DNA from: Edwardsiella anguillarum
GTDB lineage: Bacteria; Pseudomonadota; Gammaproteobacteria; Enterobacterales; Enterobacteriaceae
Length of the DNA stretch: 64,000 bases
Direction: 5' to 3' (one strand)
NCBI RefSeq assembly: GCF_008801815.1
Contig: NZ_VZOX01000007.1
Positions within the stretch are counted from its first letter, which is position 1, and each line of letters begins with the position of its first letter. The position numbers and the translations under genes are program-made. Of this stretch, positions 43,247 through 53,517 are shown one piece after another. Under the pieces are notes generated by a model. The model was not told where the DNA came from, did not search any database, and saw only the letters and a program-made list of their open reading frames with translations.

Positions 43247-44065
43247 TCAGTGCTCTTCAGACGCCATCGACAGATAGACGATCGTCAGAACCATGAAGAT
43301 AAAGGCTTGAAGCGTAATAATCAGGATGTGGAAAATAGCCCATGGAACGTTGAGCAACCACTGTGACCACCACGGCAACAGACCGGCAATCAGGATGAAA
43401 ATCAGCTCGCCGGCATACATGTTACCGAACAGTCGCAAACCGAGGGAGACCGGCTTGGACAACAGGCTGACGCCTTCCAGAATCAGGTTGACGGGAATAA
43501 AGACAGGATGATTGAACGGCTGCAGGGTCAACTCCTTAACGAAGCCCCCTACCCCTTTCATCTTAATGCTGTAGAACAGAATCAGGATAAACACCCCAAG
43601 CGCCATCGACAGGGTGATATTGACATCCGCCGACGGTACCACGCGCAGCGCAGGCAGGCCCATCCAGTGCTCAGCGATATACGGCAGGAAATCGATGGGA
43701 ACCAGATCCATCAGGTTCATCAGGAAGACCCAGACGAAGATGGTCAGGGCCAGCGGTGCGATCAGCTTGCTCTTACCGTGATACATGTCGCGCACGCTGC
43801 CATCGACGAAGCCGATAATCAGCTCAACGGCGGTCTGAAACTTACCCGGCACACCGCTGGTTGCATTCTTGGCGACCTTACGGAACAGAGCCAAAAAGAT
43901 CAGGCCCAGAACCACAGAGAAAAACATGGAGTCGATGTTCAGCGTCCAGAAAGATGCTGGGCCATCGTGCGGATTCACCAGCTCAAAAGTACGCAGATCC
44001 AACTGAAGGTTGTTCAGATGGTGACCGATGTACTCTTGTGGCGTAGAGATTTCTCCTGCAGACAT
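43247..44065 (-). CDS. atpB: ATP synthase F0 a subunit
   Basis: A 272-residue integral membrane stator subunit (271 in E. coli) with five or six membrane segments. The essential arginine that faces the c ring is in SLGLRLFGNMYAGELIF (about residue 211), and conserved His/Glu positions of the proton half-channels are in the last segments (HILIITLQAFIFMVLTIVYL). It starts MSAGEISTPQEYIGHHLNNLQ. Second gene of the atp operon, 40 bases after atpI. Confidence 0.97.
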   Translation of the reverse strand: MSAGEISTPQEYIGHHLNNLQLDLRTFELVNPHDGPASFWTLNIDSMFFSVVLGLIFLALFRKVAKNATSGVPGKFQTAVELIIGFVDGSVRDMYHGKSKLIAPLALTIFVWVFLMNLMDLVPIDFLPYIAEHWMGLPALRVVPSADVNITLSMALGVFILILFYSIKMKGVGGFVKELTLQPFNHPVFIPVNLILEGVSLLSKPVSLGLRLFGNMYAGELIFILIAGLLPWWSQWLLNVPWAIFHILIITLQAFIFMVLTIVYLSMASEEH

Positions 44066-44105
44066 GATGCCTCTTACCCTTTAAGTAGTTAATACGGTAA
44101 CTGTT

Positions 44106-44483
44106 TTAATTACGACTTATAAATGCCGGCGCTGCTACCTGCACCACCAGCACCGCAATGTAAGTCAGGCCAAGCGGAAGAAAAACCGCCTTAAACCACC
44201 CCAGCGACACGATAAGCAGGGCTATCGTGCAGACCATTTTAAGCGCCTCGCCCAGAGCGAATGCCCAAGCAATACGCCCCTCAGCCCGCGCTTCGGCCCG
44301 CGAACGCGAGGCAAACAGCATAAACACGGCGTTGGGTAACCAGGCGGAAAGCCCGCCCAACAGTGCGGACCATCCCCAGCCTACCGATTTTATCGATAGG
44401 CAGATACTGAATAGAACAAAGGTCACTAGCTGTAGAATCAGCAAGTTACGTGCGATCTTCCCGCCATAAAGCGCTCCAGACAT
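44106..44483 (-). CDS. atpI: ATP synthase accessory protein AtpI
   Basis: A 125-residue small membrane protein with about four hydrophobic segments, matching the 126-residue E. coli AtpI. It is a non-essential accessory factor implicated in c-ring assembly and Mg2+ supply. I chose the ATG at 44483 (MSGALYGGKIARNLL), about ten bases after GGAGAG; the frame is open to 44564, which would add 27 residues and cannot be excluded. It is the first gene of atpIBEFHAGDC, about 90 bases from a good promoter. Confidence 0.9.
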   Translation of the reverse strand: MSGALYGGKIARNLLILQLVTFVLFSICLSIKSVGWGWSALLGGLSAWLPNAVFMLFASRSRAEARAEGRIAWAFALGEALKMVCTIALLIVSLGWFKAVFLPLGLTYIAVLVVQVAAPAFISRN

Positions 44484-44581
44484 GACGTTTGCTCTCTCCG
44501 TACCCCCCAGGAGGTATGCTGATTTGAGTGACGTAATAAAACTGCCTTTACGAGGCTGAGTCAAGCCAGAAAAACGTGAAA

Positions 44582-44609
44582 ATTATACGGTGCATCCCTA
44601 CAAATTCAA
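44582..44609 (-). promoter_or_regulatory. Promoter of the atp operon
   Basis: On the minus strand TTGAAT (44609-44604) is followed after 16 bases by a perfect TATAAT (44587-44582), about 100 bases before the chosen atpI start. E. coli places its main atp promoter at the same point. Confidence 0.75.
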
Positions 44610-45133
44610 TGTATAAGTAGCCAAAAAGTGAATAGTAATTTAAATATTTTCACGATTTATCACCGAACACACAGAATCGACGAAATATCCTTTTTAGCCA
44701 ATACATAACACAATTCCAATCTTACATTTTTACTCTGATGGATGATCACAGAATAAAGCAGCAAAAAAGCCAATATACCATAGCGTTAAGACTGTTTTTT
44801 AACCAATATTGCGAATATAGACATTTAAAATCATAAAGTTAGTCGATTAACTCATCAATCTATAGCTCAAAACCAAATGGAAACAGCCTGTTGACATATC
44901 GCTCCCCCCTTCTAGCCCCCTCCATAACCAGAAAACAATACGGCAAAAAAGCAAGGGCAGAGGGCGATCGCCGCCGAGTTCCCTCCCCGCTGGCACGCGG
45001 ATCATCACGCAAATATTGTAAACAGATAGTAAACAAATAAAATATACGTCTACAAATGATTCAAGCTATTAAAGATTGATCCGCTCACTTGCTATGCAAT
45101 GGTTTTTTTAGCTTTTTTTGACAAAAAACAAAA
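44610..45133. other. AT-rich intergenic region between rsmG and atpI
   Basis: This stretch of about 520 bases contains no convincing gene on either strand. It is clearly AT-rich compared with its neighbours, apart from a short GC-rich patch near 44910-45005. It lies upstream of the atp promoter and after the rsmG stop; a T-rich run (GGTTTTTTTAGCTTTTTTTG, 45101-45120) borders rsmG. Upstream activating or Fis/H-NS type binding is possible but not shown. Confidence 0.6.
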
Positions 45134-45754
45134 TTAATCGGATTTTAGTACCACCAGATGGCGTTCCCCGTCCAGCGTTGGCACCTGCAGGCGGATCAGT
45201 TGTTCCACGCTAACGCCGGCCGGCAGATTTTGCAGCTCATCCTGAGGAACCGCGCCCTTCAGGGCATAAAAACGTCCGCGGTGCGCGGCGGGAAGGTGGC
45301 GACACCAAGACACCATATCCAGTAGAGAGGCAAAGGCACGACTAATCACACCGTCAAAAGGCGGCTCAGCGACAAACGCCTCGACCCGGCTCTGCACCGG
45401 CTCAATATTGTCCAGGTGCAGCTCATGTTGAACCTGACGCAGGAAACGTACCCGCTTACCCAGGCTATCCAGCAGCGTGAAGTGAGCATCAGGGCGCACG
45501 ATGGCCAGAGGGATCCCCGGCAGACCCGGCCCGGTTCCCACGTCGATGAACCGCTGCCCTTGCAGATAAGGGTTAACAACGATGCTGTCCATGATATGGC
45601 GTACCAGCATATCGCGAGGATCGCGTACAGAGGTCAGGTTATAGGCCTTATTCCACTTATCCAACAGGGATACGTAGCCCAGCAGCCGTTGTTTTTGCTG
45701 ATCGGTTAACGAAATGCCGGCCTGCGCCAGCAGCGTGTCCAGTTGCTTATTCAC
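45134..45754 (-). CDS. rsmG: 16S rRNA (guanine527-N7)-methyltransferase RsmG
   Basis: A 206-residue SAM-dependent methyltransferase (GidB) that modifies G527 in 16S rRNA; loss of it gives low-level streptomycin resistance. SAM motif I is DVGTGPGLPG (71-80), and TLLDSLGKRVRFLRQV and GVISRAFASL are conserved. The GTG at 45754 is chosen because it gives the expected length (207 in E. coli) and GAGGT lies eight bases before it; upstream in-frame codons include only a TTG. It follows mnmG on the same strand after a hairpin-containing gap of 85 bases. Confidence 0.96.
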   Translation of the reverse strand: MNKQLDTLLAQAGISLTDQQKQRLLGYVSLLDKWNKAYNLTSVRDPRDMLVRHIMDSIVVNPYLQGQRFIDVGTGPGLPGIPLAIVRPDAHFTLLDSLGKRVRFLRQVQHELHLDNIEPVQSRVEAFVAEPPFDGVISRAFASLLDMVSWCRHLPAAHRGRFYALKGAVPQDELQNLPAGVSVEQLIRLQVPTLDGERHLVVLKSD

Positions 45755-45774
45755 GGTATATACCTCAATCAAAG

Positions 45775-45797
45775 CCGGCCGTCGTAAAGACGGCCGG
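45775..45797 (-). repeat. GC-rich hairpin between mnmG and rsmG
   Basis: CCGGCCGTC (45775-45783) and GACGGCCGG (45789-45797) form a perfect 9-bp stem around a 5-base loop. On the minus strand it is followed by CTTTGATT, too short a T stretch for a strong terminator. It probably acts as a partial attenuator or as a 3'-end stabiliser for mnmG mRNA. Confidence 0.55.
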
Positions 45798-45839
45798 TCG
45801 CGAAGAATGGCCGCCGGGCAGCGGCCAATGGGCGCGTAG

Positions 45840-47729
<1,890 letters not shown>

Positions 47730-47790
47730 GGTACTACACCTCGCGCTAACCGAAAGGCTCTCAACGATCGTTATTTGCCTAGGGGTGGGG

Positions 47791-47819
47791 ATTCTACTCA
47801 AGTTTAGGCGCAGGTCCAA
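47791..47819 (-). promoter_or_regulatory. mnmG (gid) promoter
   Basis: On the minus strand TTGGAC (47819-47814) and TAGAAT (47796-47791) are separated by 17 bases, about 62 bases before the mnmG start. In E. coli, transcription from the gid promoter next to oriC helps initiation. Confidence 0.7.
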
Positions 47820-47827
47820 CCCACGTG

Positions 47828-48103
47828 GATCGTCGGATCCTCCGCCCAGTATTTAAAAGATCTTTTTTATTTAAAGATCTCTTTATTAGATCTTCTATTA
47901 GGATCGCGATCCTTTGTGGATAACACAAATTTCTCAATAAGGATCAAGTTACTACGCAGGATCATTTACTGTGGAAGATCGGTGATCCCAGACCGTAAAA
48001 GCTGGGATCTTTATTGGTTGTTATACACAGGCGCAAAAAAGGCTCTGGCTTGTTATTTGGATAACTACCGGTTTTTTACTGCTTATAACAAGACTTATGC
48101 ACA
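47828..48103. other. Chromosomal replication origin oriC
   Basis: This follows the E. coli oriC plan between mnmG and mioC. The AT-rich unwinding region has three 13-mers, GATCTTTTTTATT (47859-47871), GATCTCTTTATTA (47876-47888) and GATCTTCTATTAG (47889-47901). DnaA boxes: R1 TGTGGATAA (47915-47923, perfect), R2 TTATACACA (48021-48029), R3 TTTGGATAA (48056-48064) and R4 TTATGCACA (48095-48103; one base off TTATCCACA). An IHF-like core ATCAA is at 47943-47947. Twelve GATC sites for Dam/SeqA lie between 47828 and 48009. R3 and R4 are 30 bases apart, as in E. coli. Confidence 0.95.
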
Positions 48104-48126
48104 GTCTAAGTGGGCAAAAAACATAC

Positions 48127-48570
48127 TTATTGGATAAGTTTTTCCCACGCGATCAGCCATTCCTCTGCAAGATCCTCTGGAATATCGCAGCGCTGAATAT
48201 CGATCTTGAGCATTTCGCCGAGACGCTGAGCACCAAATGCGATCAAAATGCGATCGACGATCGCGATCCCACCACAAAAGGTGTCATATTCACTGCTGCC
48301 GATGCCGACGGCGCCAAAATGGATCCCAGTGAGATCCGGCTGCTGGGTCTCTATTTGTTCAAACAACGGCTGCAAGTTATCCGGCAGCTCGCCGGCCCCG
48401 TGCGTCGATGTCACCACCAGCCAAATGCCCCGCAGGGGCAGCTCATCCAGACCCGGACCGTGCAGTACCTGCACGCCATGACCCCGTTCAGTTAACTTTT
48501 CGGCTAGATGTTCGGCGACATACTCGGCGTTGCCTAAGGTACTGCCGCTGATAACGGTGATATTTGCCAT
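48127..48570 (-). CDS. mioC: Flavodoxin-like protein MioC
   Basis: A 147-residue FMN-binding flavodoxin domain protein, the same length as in E. coli. The phosphate-binding loop is SGSTLGNAEY (8-17), and STHGAGELPDN and FGAVGIGSSEYDTFCG are conserved FMN contacts. MioC has been linked to electron transfer to biotin synthase. Its transcription runs into oriC and is controlled by DnaA in E. coli. It is followed upstream by asnC on the same strand. Confidence 0.96.
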   Translation of the reverse strand: MANITVISGSTLGNAEYVAEHLAEKLTERGHGVQVLHGPGLDELPLRGIWLVVTSTHGAGELPDNLQPLFEQIETQQPDLTGIHFGAVGIGSSEYDTFCGGIAIVDRILIAFGAQRLGEMLKIDIQRCDIPEDLAEEWLIAWEKLIQ

Positions 48571-48600
48571 GATGATCCCAGCGAATGATTTGGACGGGCT

Positions 48601-48661
48601 ATTGTACGCTGCGAATTTGCTGGGATCTAGCTGTGGATAATCTGGGTGTGAATGCGGATAA
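48601..48661 (-). promoter_or_regulatory. mioC promoter with DnaA boxes
   Basis: A perfect DnaA box TGTGGATAA (48632-48640) and a one-mismatch box TGCGGATAA (48653-48661) lie upstream of mioC. A -10 element TACAAT is on the minus strand at 48606-48601, with only a weak -35. This fits DnaA repression of mioC transcription into oriC, as in E. coli. Confidence 0.7.
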
Positions 48662-48672
48662 CTCGATCCGGA

Positions 48673-49134
48673 TCAGGGCCTGATGTCGCGCATGATCGGG
48701 TTTTGCAGGGAGATCAGCGTTTCAGTAGACTGAATTTCATCAATGGTCTGGATCTTGTTGATAAGTACGTGCTGCAGCGCTTCGATAGACTTGGTCATCA
48801 CTTTAATGAAAATACTGTAGTGACCGGTGGTGTAATAGGCCTCGACCACTTCATCCAGGCTTTCCAGACGCGCCAGGGCGGCCGGGTAGTCTTTGGCGCT
48901 TTTGAGGATAATGCCGATGAAGCAGCAGACGTCATAGCCCAACATCTTAGGGCTGACCTGTATGCAGGCGCCGGTAATTACGCCGGCCTGTTTCATCTTT
49001 TCTACCCGTACGTGGATGGTTCCAGGGCTGACGTTAAAGTTTTTCGCCAGCTCGGCATAAGGCGTACGGGCATTTTGCATCAGCGCATTGAGGATGCCGC
49101 GATCGAGATTATCGATCGGATAAATTTCTGCCAT
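48673..49134 (-). CDS. asnC: Transcriptional regulator AsnC (Lrp family)
   Basis: A 153-residue Lrp/AsnC-family regulator (152 in E. coli) that senses asparagine and activates the divergent asnA gene. The N-terminal winged helix-turn-helix spans about residues 6-50 (DRGILNALMQNARTPYAELAKNFNVSPGTIHVRVEKM), and the C-terminal RAM domain (about 65-145) forms the ring-like oligomer and ligand pocket. It is divergent from asnA, with 154 bases between the starts where its operator should lie. Confidence 0.97.
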   Translation of the reverse strand: MAEIYPIDNLDRGILNALMQNARTPYAELAKNFNVSPGTIHVRVEKMKQAGVITGACIQVSPKMLGYDVCCFIGIILKSAKDYPAALARLESLDEVVEAYYTTGHYSIFIKVMTKSIEALQHVLINKIQTIDEIQSTETLISLQNPIMRDIRP

Positions 49135-49288
49135 TTTTTACCTTCAAATTTAGACAAAATTCAATTATAGACGCCATAAAATGATTGATTTAAACCAATA
49201 AGGCAATATTTGTTGTTGATTATTGAATTCATCGTCGCATCTGTTGCTTAATCAATACCAACAGGACAGACAGGCAGTGAGTACAACA

Positions 49289-50281
49289 ATGAAAAAATCC
49301 TATATTGAAAAACAGCAGCAGATCAGCTTTGTTAAGGCGCATTTCTCCCGTCAGTTGGAGCAGCGCCTCGGTCTCATTGAAGTGCAGGCGCCGATCCTGA
49401 GCCGATTGGGCGATGGTACGCAGGATAACCTTTCCGGTCATGAGAAGGCGGTACAGGTAAAGGTGAAGAACCTGCCGCAGGACGTCTTTGAAGTGGTGCA
49501 TTCCCTGGCCAAATGGAAACGTAAGACGCTGGGAATGTATGACTTTGCGCCGGGGGAAGGGTTGTATACCCACATGAAGGCACTGCGCCCCGATGAGGAT
49601 CGTCTCTCTGCGATCCACTCGGTGTACGTGGATCAGTGGGACTGGGAGCGCGTGATGGGCGATGGGGAGCGTACTCCGGCCTATCTGCAGGATACGGTGC
49701 GCCACATTTATGCCGCGATGAAAACAACAGAGGCTGAAGTGTGCGCGCAGTATGGATTAACGCCGTTTTTACCCGCGGAAATCCATTTTGTACACAGTGA
49801 GACCCTGCTGCGACGCTACCCGGATCTGGATGCCAAAGGCCGCGAGCGCGCGATTACCCGTGAGCTGGGCGCGGTGTTCCTGATGGGGATCGGCGGCCGG
49901 TTGTCAAACGGTCAGGCCCATGACGTCCGCGCACCGGACTATGACGACTGGACTTCGCTGGGCGCCGAGGGGTTCGGTGGGCTCAACGGCGATATTCTGG
50001 TGTGGAACCCGGTGCTGGGCGATGCCTTTGAACTCTCCTCCATGGGGATCCGCGTTGATGCCAAGGCGCTGGAGCGTCAGCTGGCGCTGACGGACGATGA
50101 GGATCGCCTGGCGCTGGAGTGGCATCAGTCGCTGCTGCGCGGGGAGATGCCACAGACCATCGGCGGCGGCATCGGTCAATCCCGTCTGGTGATGCTGCTG
50201 CTGCAGCAGCAACATATCGGTCAGGTGCAGTGCGGCGTATGGCCACAGGAGATGCGCCAGCGCGTGCAGGCGATTCTCTAA
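49289..50281 (+). CDS. asnA: Aspartate--ammonia ligase (asparagine synthetase A)
   Basis: A 330-residue cytosolic enzyme, the same length as in E. coli, that makes asparagine from aspartate, ammonia and ATP through an aspartyl-AMP intermediate. The class II synthetase-like fold shows LIEVQAPILSRLGDGTQDNLSG, VHSLAKWKRKTLG, HMKALRPDEDRLSAIHSVYVDQWDWE and the closing GGGIGQSRLVMLLLQ. The ATG at 49289 gives MKKSYIEKQQQISFVK, which matches E. coli; the ORF is open further upstream through the asnC operator. Convergent with viaA, with 3 bases between the stops. Confidence 0.97.
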   Translation: MKKSYIEKQQQISFVKAHFSRQLEQRLGLIEVQAPILSRLGDGTQDNLSGHEKAVQVKVKNLPQDVFEVVHSLAKWKRKTLGMYDFAPGEGLYTHMKALRPDEDRLSAIHSVYVDQWDWERVMGDGERTPAYLQDTVRHIYAAMKTTEAEVCAQYGLTPFLPAEIHFVHSETLLRRYPDLDAKGRERAITRELGAVFLMGIGGRLSNGQAHDVRAPDYDDWTSLGAEGFGGLNGDILVWNPVLGDAFELSSMGIRVDAKALERQLALTDDEDRLALEWHQSLLRGEMPQTIGGGIGQSRLVMLLLQQQHIGQVQCGVWPQEMRQRVQAIL

Positions 50282-50284
50282 GGC

Positions 50285-51739
50285 TCAATGGCGCCAGCGA
50301 CGCAGCAGGCGCCCCTTAATCCCGCTGTCGAAGCGCCAAATATAATCAAAGACTTTCATTATGCTGGGCTTGCCATGTGGCGACATGGCCACTGCGTGAA
50401 AGCAGTGGCCATTCTGTTTTTGCAGCTGGGTTATCAGACCCTGTGTCTCTTCCGGCAGCCGCTGGGCAATAAAATCGGAAATGACGACCGCATCCGCCTG
50501 CTGCCAGGTCGGCTGCTGCAGCAGTGTACAGGTTTGTGCCAGGCAGCGCGCTAGATCGGTTCCGCCACGAAAGCGCTGGCTTAGGAAACGAATCGCCTGA
50601 TCAATGCCGCTGTCGGCGGTCAGTTCATACTGCACAATTGCGGTAGAAAACAGCATGATGTAGCAGCGGCGATTATCGGCAAGGGCGATGCGCATCAGCG
50701 CCAGACAGAACGCCTTGGCACACTGCTCATGGAATCCTCCCATCGAACCTGACGTATCGACGCAGACGATAAACGGCCCCCTGGGCTGCTGTTGCTGGTG
50801 GAGGTACGTTACCCTGTGCTGAATTTGCTGCTCACGCCAGGCATCCCCCTGCAGACGGTAGGTCATCAGGCGCTTTTCCAGAAGACGGCGGTAAAACTCC
50901 AGCTCCAGCTCGCTGAGCCCTAGCAGCGATAGCTCGCTGGGCATCAGGCGTAGGATCTCATCGCTTTGATGGATCCCGCTGACCTCTTCAGGCATAACGG
51001 CCGGCTCGCGTACCAGTACGCGGCGAATCTCCTGCTGAGTGTCAGCGTGATCCTGGGGATCGGCGGCGCGGCTGCGCCCCAGTCGTTCAGCCAGCTGCTG
51101 CAGCTCTGGCTGGCCGGCAAGGAAGTCACCGTACTGAACCAGCAGCTGATAGTCACCGTGATGCGGCGGCGCACGGCTCATGTCCCAGAGGCGGCCCGCG
51201 GCATTTTCATTTTCCACGAGCACCGGCTCTAGCGCGCCGCTGAGCTGCATGCGCTGCTGCAGCTCTTGCTGCAGCATCTCTCGTTCCTGTTCCATCACCT
51301 GATGGTGGAGCGTCAGCGTTCGGGCGACCAGGCTCAGGCGCCACTGCTGTAGAAACAGCGTGTGAAAGCTGTCGCTGTGGGTGATCTGCCCATCGGGACA
51401 GAGCTGGTGGGCTTTGTGGCTAAACGGAGAGCCTTGGCTATCCAGCGCCGCTAGGGTGGAGGGTAAGCGGCGGAAGAATTCGCCGCTGCCCAGCAGGAGC
51501 TGATGCTGATACAGCGTAAATTCTTGAGCCAGATCGTCGGGCACGCTGGTGTCGTGGAGCCGTTTACGCAGTCGGCGCTGCCAGGCGGGCCATTCGCGAT
51601 CGATGAGCTTGCGCAGGCGGGGGTATTTTTCAAAAAAGATCGCTAGCTGGGGGGCCGCCATCAGCCCGACCAGAAAGTCCTGCAGCAGCTCGCTTTCATT
51701 CATGACGAGAAAAGCTTCGACGGCCTCAAGTGACGGCAT
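50285..51739 (-). CDS. viaA: ViaA, VWA-domain partner of RavA
   Basis: A 484-residue protein (483 in E. coli) with a C-terminal von Willebrand factor A domain (about 320-484) whose MIDAS metal motif is VCVDTSGSMGG (D-x-S-x-S). The N-terminal half is helical. ViaA binds and stimulates the MoxR ATPase RavA, and the pair has been linked to respiratory complexes, acid/LdcI stress biology and aminoglycoside sensitivity. Its ATG is one base after the ravA stop, so the pair is translationally coupled as in E. coli. Confidence 0.95.
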   Translation of the reverse strand: MPSLEAVEAFLVMNESELLQDFLVGLMAAPQLAIFFEKYPRLRKLIDREWPAWQRRLRKRLHDTSVPDDLAQEFTLYQHQLLLGSGEFFRRLPSTLAALDSQGSPFSHKAHQLCPDGQITHSDSFHTLFLQQWRLSLVARTLTLHHQVMEQEREMLQQELQQRMQLSGALEPVLVENENAAGRLWDMSRAPPHHGDYQLLVQYGDFLAGQPELQQLAERLGRSRAADPQDHADTQQEIRRVLVREPAVMPEEVSGIHQSDEILRLMPSELSLLGLSELELEFYRRLLEKRLMTYRLQGDAWREQQIQHRVTYLHQQQQPRGPFIVCVDTSGSMGGFHEQCAKAFCLALMRIALADNRRCYIMLFSTAIVQYELTADSGIDQAIRFLSQRFRGGTDLARCLAQTCTLLQQPTWQQADAVVISDFIAQRLPEETQGLITQLQKQNGHCFHAVAMSPHGKPSIMKVFDYIWRFDSGIKGRLLRRWRH

Positions 51740-51740
51740 G

Positions 51741-53255
51741 TCAGAGGGTTTCTCCCTGCAGCCGAGCGGCTAGAGCATTAATCTGCTCATCCACTTCCAG
51801 TAGGCTGGCCTCTATCTGAGCCAACCACTCGCGGCAGACAAACAGGCAGGGCTGCTGCCCGGCGAACTGTTGGCGCTGCTGGCGCAGCGTTTGCCTTATC
51901 TCCTCAAGACCGGCCAGAATGGCGGGATCCGCCTGCTGATGCGTACCGTCAGGCAGACTCAGCAGACTGGGTTGATGGCTGATATCGCGGATCTCCAGCT
52001 GATGCTGTGAATTAATTGCGACGTCAACGGCCAGGGCAAAGCCGATACCGTTGAGGCGGGCCCGCAGTTCGCCGCCTTTTTGCAGCCAGCGGGTCAGCGC
52101 CGCGGTTTCAACGCTGAGGTGGGTGACCTGCATATCGTGCAGACGCAGCGGCTGCAGCAGTAGCAGCGTGAGCTGTGGCGCAGTGAGCTCCGCCGGCAGG
52201 GTATAGTGGGCCCGGTGGTTAAACAGTGCGGATTTATGCCGTAGCGTCAGCGCGCGGCTCTGCTGATATGTTCGTTGGCTTTGCAGCCATTGCCCCTCTA
52301 GCCGCTGGATCTGCAGCAGCAGCGCCTGCTGCCGGTAGGCCTGCTGTGTCAGGATCTGCTGGATGTGCTGGTTCAGCAGCTGGCGTGAGGAAAGATCGTG
52401 CCACAGGCACTCTTTCAACAGGATCAAATCGAGGGGGGCGACGGTGTCGCGGCCGCTGAAAAAGGCACAGGCCTGCAGCAGGCGTACGGCTTTTTTCCAG
52501 CGCCGATCGGAGATATAGGGCGCATTTTCCAGCGTGTCGATATGCTGGCGCAGCTGAAATATGAGGTCAAAGACGTTATCCGGCAGTGCGACTCCGCTCA
52601 GCTGCTGCTGCCAGCGTTGAAACTCATCGCCGTCGATGCTGAGACTGTCGGGAACCGGATTGGCGTTTTCATCCTGATGGCTATTGATCAATGCTCGAAA
52701 ATTACTCTTTTCCTGCACTTTATCCAGCCATAGGCGGATAAGCATACGGTCGTATAGCGCTTCCAGCCCTCCGTCGGCGTCCGGCAGCTCGTTAGAGGCG
52801 GTAACCAGCAGGCGCAGCGGGATATCCTCTTCCCGATCACCGTTACGGAAACGGCGTTCGTTGATGGCGGTCAACAGGGTATTCAGAATGGCCGGGCCCG
52901 CTTTCCATATCTCATCCAAAAAGACGATTTCGGCTTCTGGCAGGTAGCCCTGGGTCAGGCGCTGGTAGCGCCCTTCGTCTTTTAGGGCTTGAATAGAGAG
53001 GGGGCCGAATACCTCCTCCGGAGTGGAGAAACGGGTCATCAGGTACTCAAAGGCGCGCGCATTGCGAAAGGCGAACTTAAGCCGACGGGCGATCAGACTC
53101 TTGGCAATGCCCGGGGGCCCGAGTAGGAAGACGCTTTCGCCGCACAGCGCCGCCAGCAGACACAGGCGTACCGCCTGCTGCCGTTCATACAGTCCGGACT
53201 CCAGCGCCTGGCTCAGTCGTGAAATACGTTCGGCCAATTGGCGAGGTTGCGTCAT
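51741..53255 (-). CDS. ravA: RavA, MoxR-family AAA+ ATPase
   Basis: A 504-residue ATPase (498 in E. coli). The AAA+ module has Walker A GPPGIAKSL at residues 46-54, Walker B VFLDEIWKAGPA near 108 and sensor 1 VTASNELPD. The C-terminal half contains the triple-helical and LARA-type discs that dock on the lysine decarboxylase LdcI in E. coli. It operates with ViaA as a chaperone-like complex. First gene of ravA-viaA, divergent from kup; the promoter lies in the 262-base gap, in which I could not name a clear -35/-10. Confidence 0.96.
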   Translation of the reverse strand: MTQPRQLAERISRLSQALESGLYERQQAVRLCLLAALCGESVFLLGPPGIAKSLIARRLKFAFRNARAFEYLMTRFSTPEEVFGPLSIQALKDEGRYQRLTQGYLPEAEIVFLDEIWKAGPAILNTLLTAINERRFRNGDREEDIPLRLLVTASNELPDADGGLEALYDRMLIRLWLDKVQEKSNFRALINSHQDENANPVPDSLSIDGDEFQRWQQQLSGVALPDNVFDLIFQLRQHIDTLENAPYISDRRWKKAVRLLQACAFFSGRDTVAPLDLILLKECLWHDLSSRQLLNQHIQQILTQQAYRQQALLLQIQRLEGQWLQSQRTYQQSRALTLRHKSALFNHRAHYTLPAELTAPQLTLLLLQPLRLHDMQVTHLSVETAALTRWLQKGGELRARLNGIGFALAVDVAINSQHQLEIRDISHQPSLLSLPDGTHQQADPAILAGLEEIRQTLRQQRQQFAGQQPCLFVCREWLAQIEASLLEVDEQINALAARLQGETL

Positions 53256-53517
53256 AATATTCTCTATTCATGACATGGATGATTTTGTTGTATCCATTTA
53301 TAACCTGTATGACCAGCTTTTATTTTCATTCACGGCCATCGGGGAGATATTCACAGGCAACGCGGCGGCGTCACATGCTGTTTGTTACATAATCAACGAT
53401 ATTCTTGCGGGTTTTACAGTGGGAATACATGGGTATTTATGCATACTGTGCAACCTTTATCTGCGCCCGGGATGTTGGTGCATTGATGGCTGACGGAAAT
53501 TTCAAACGAAAAATGTT

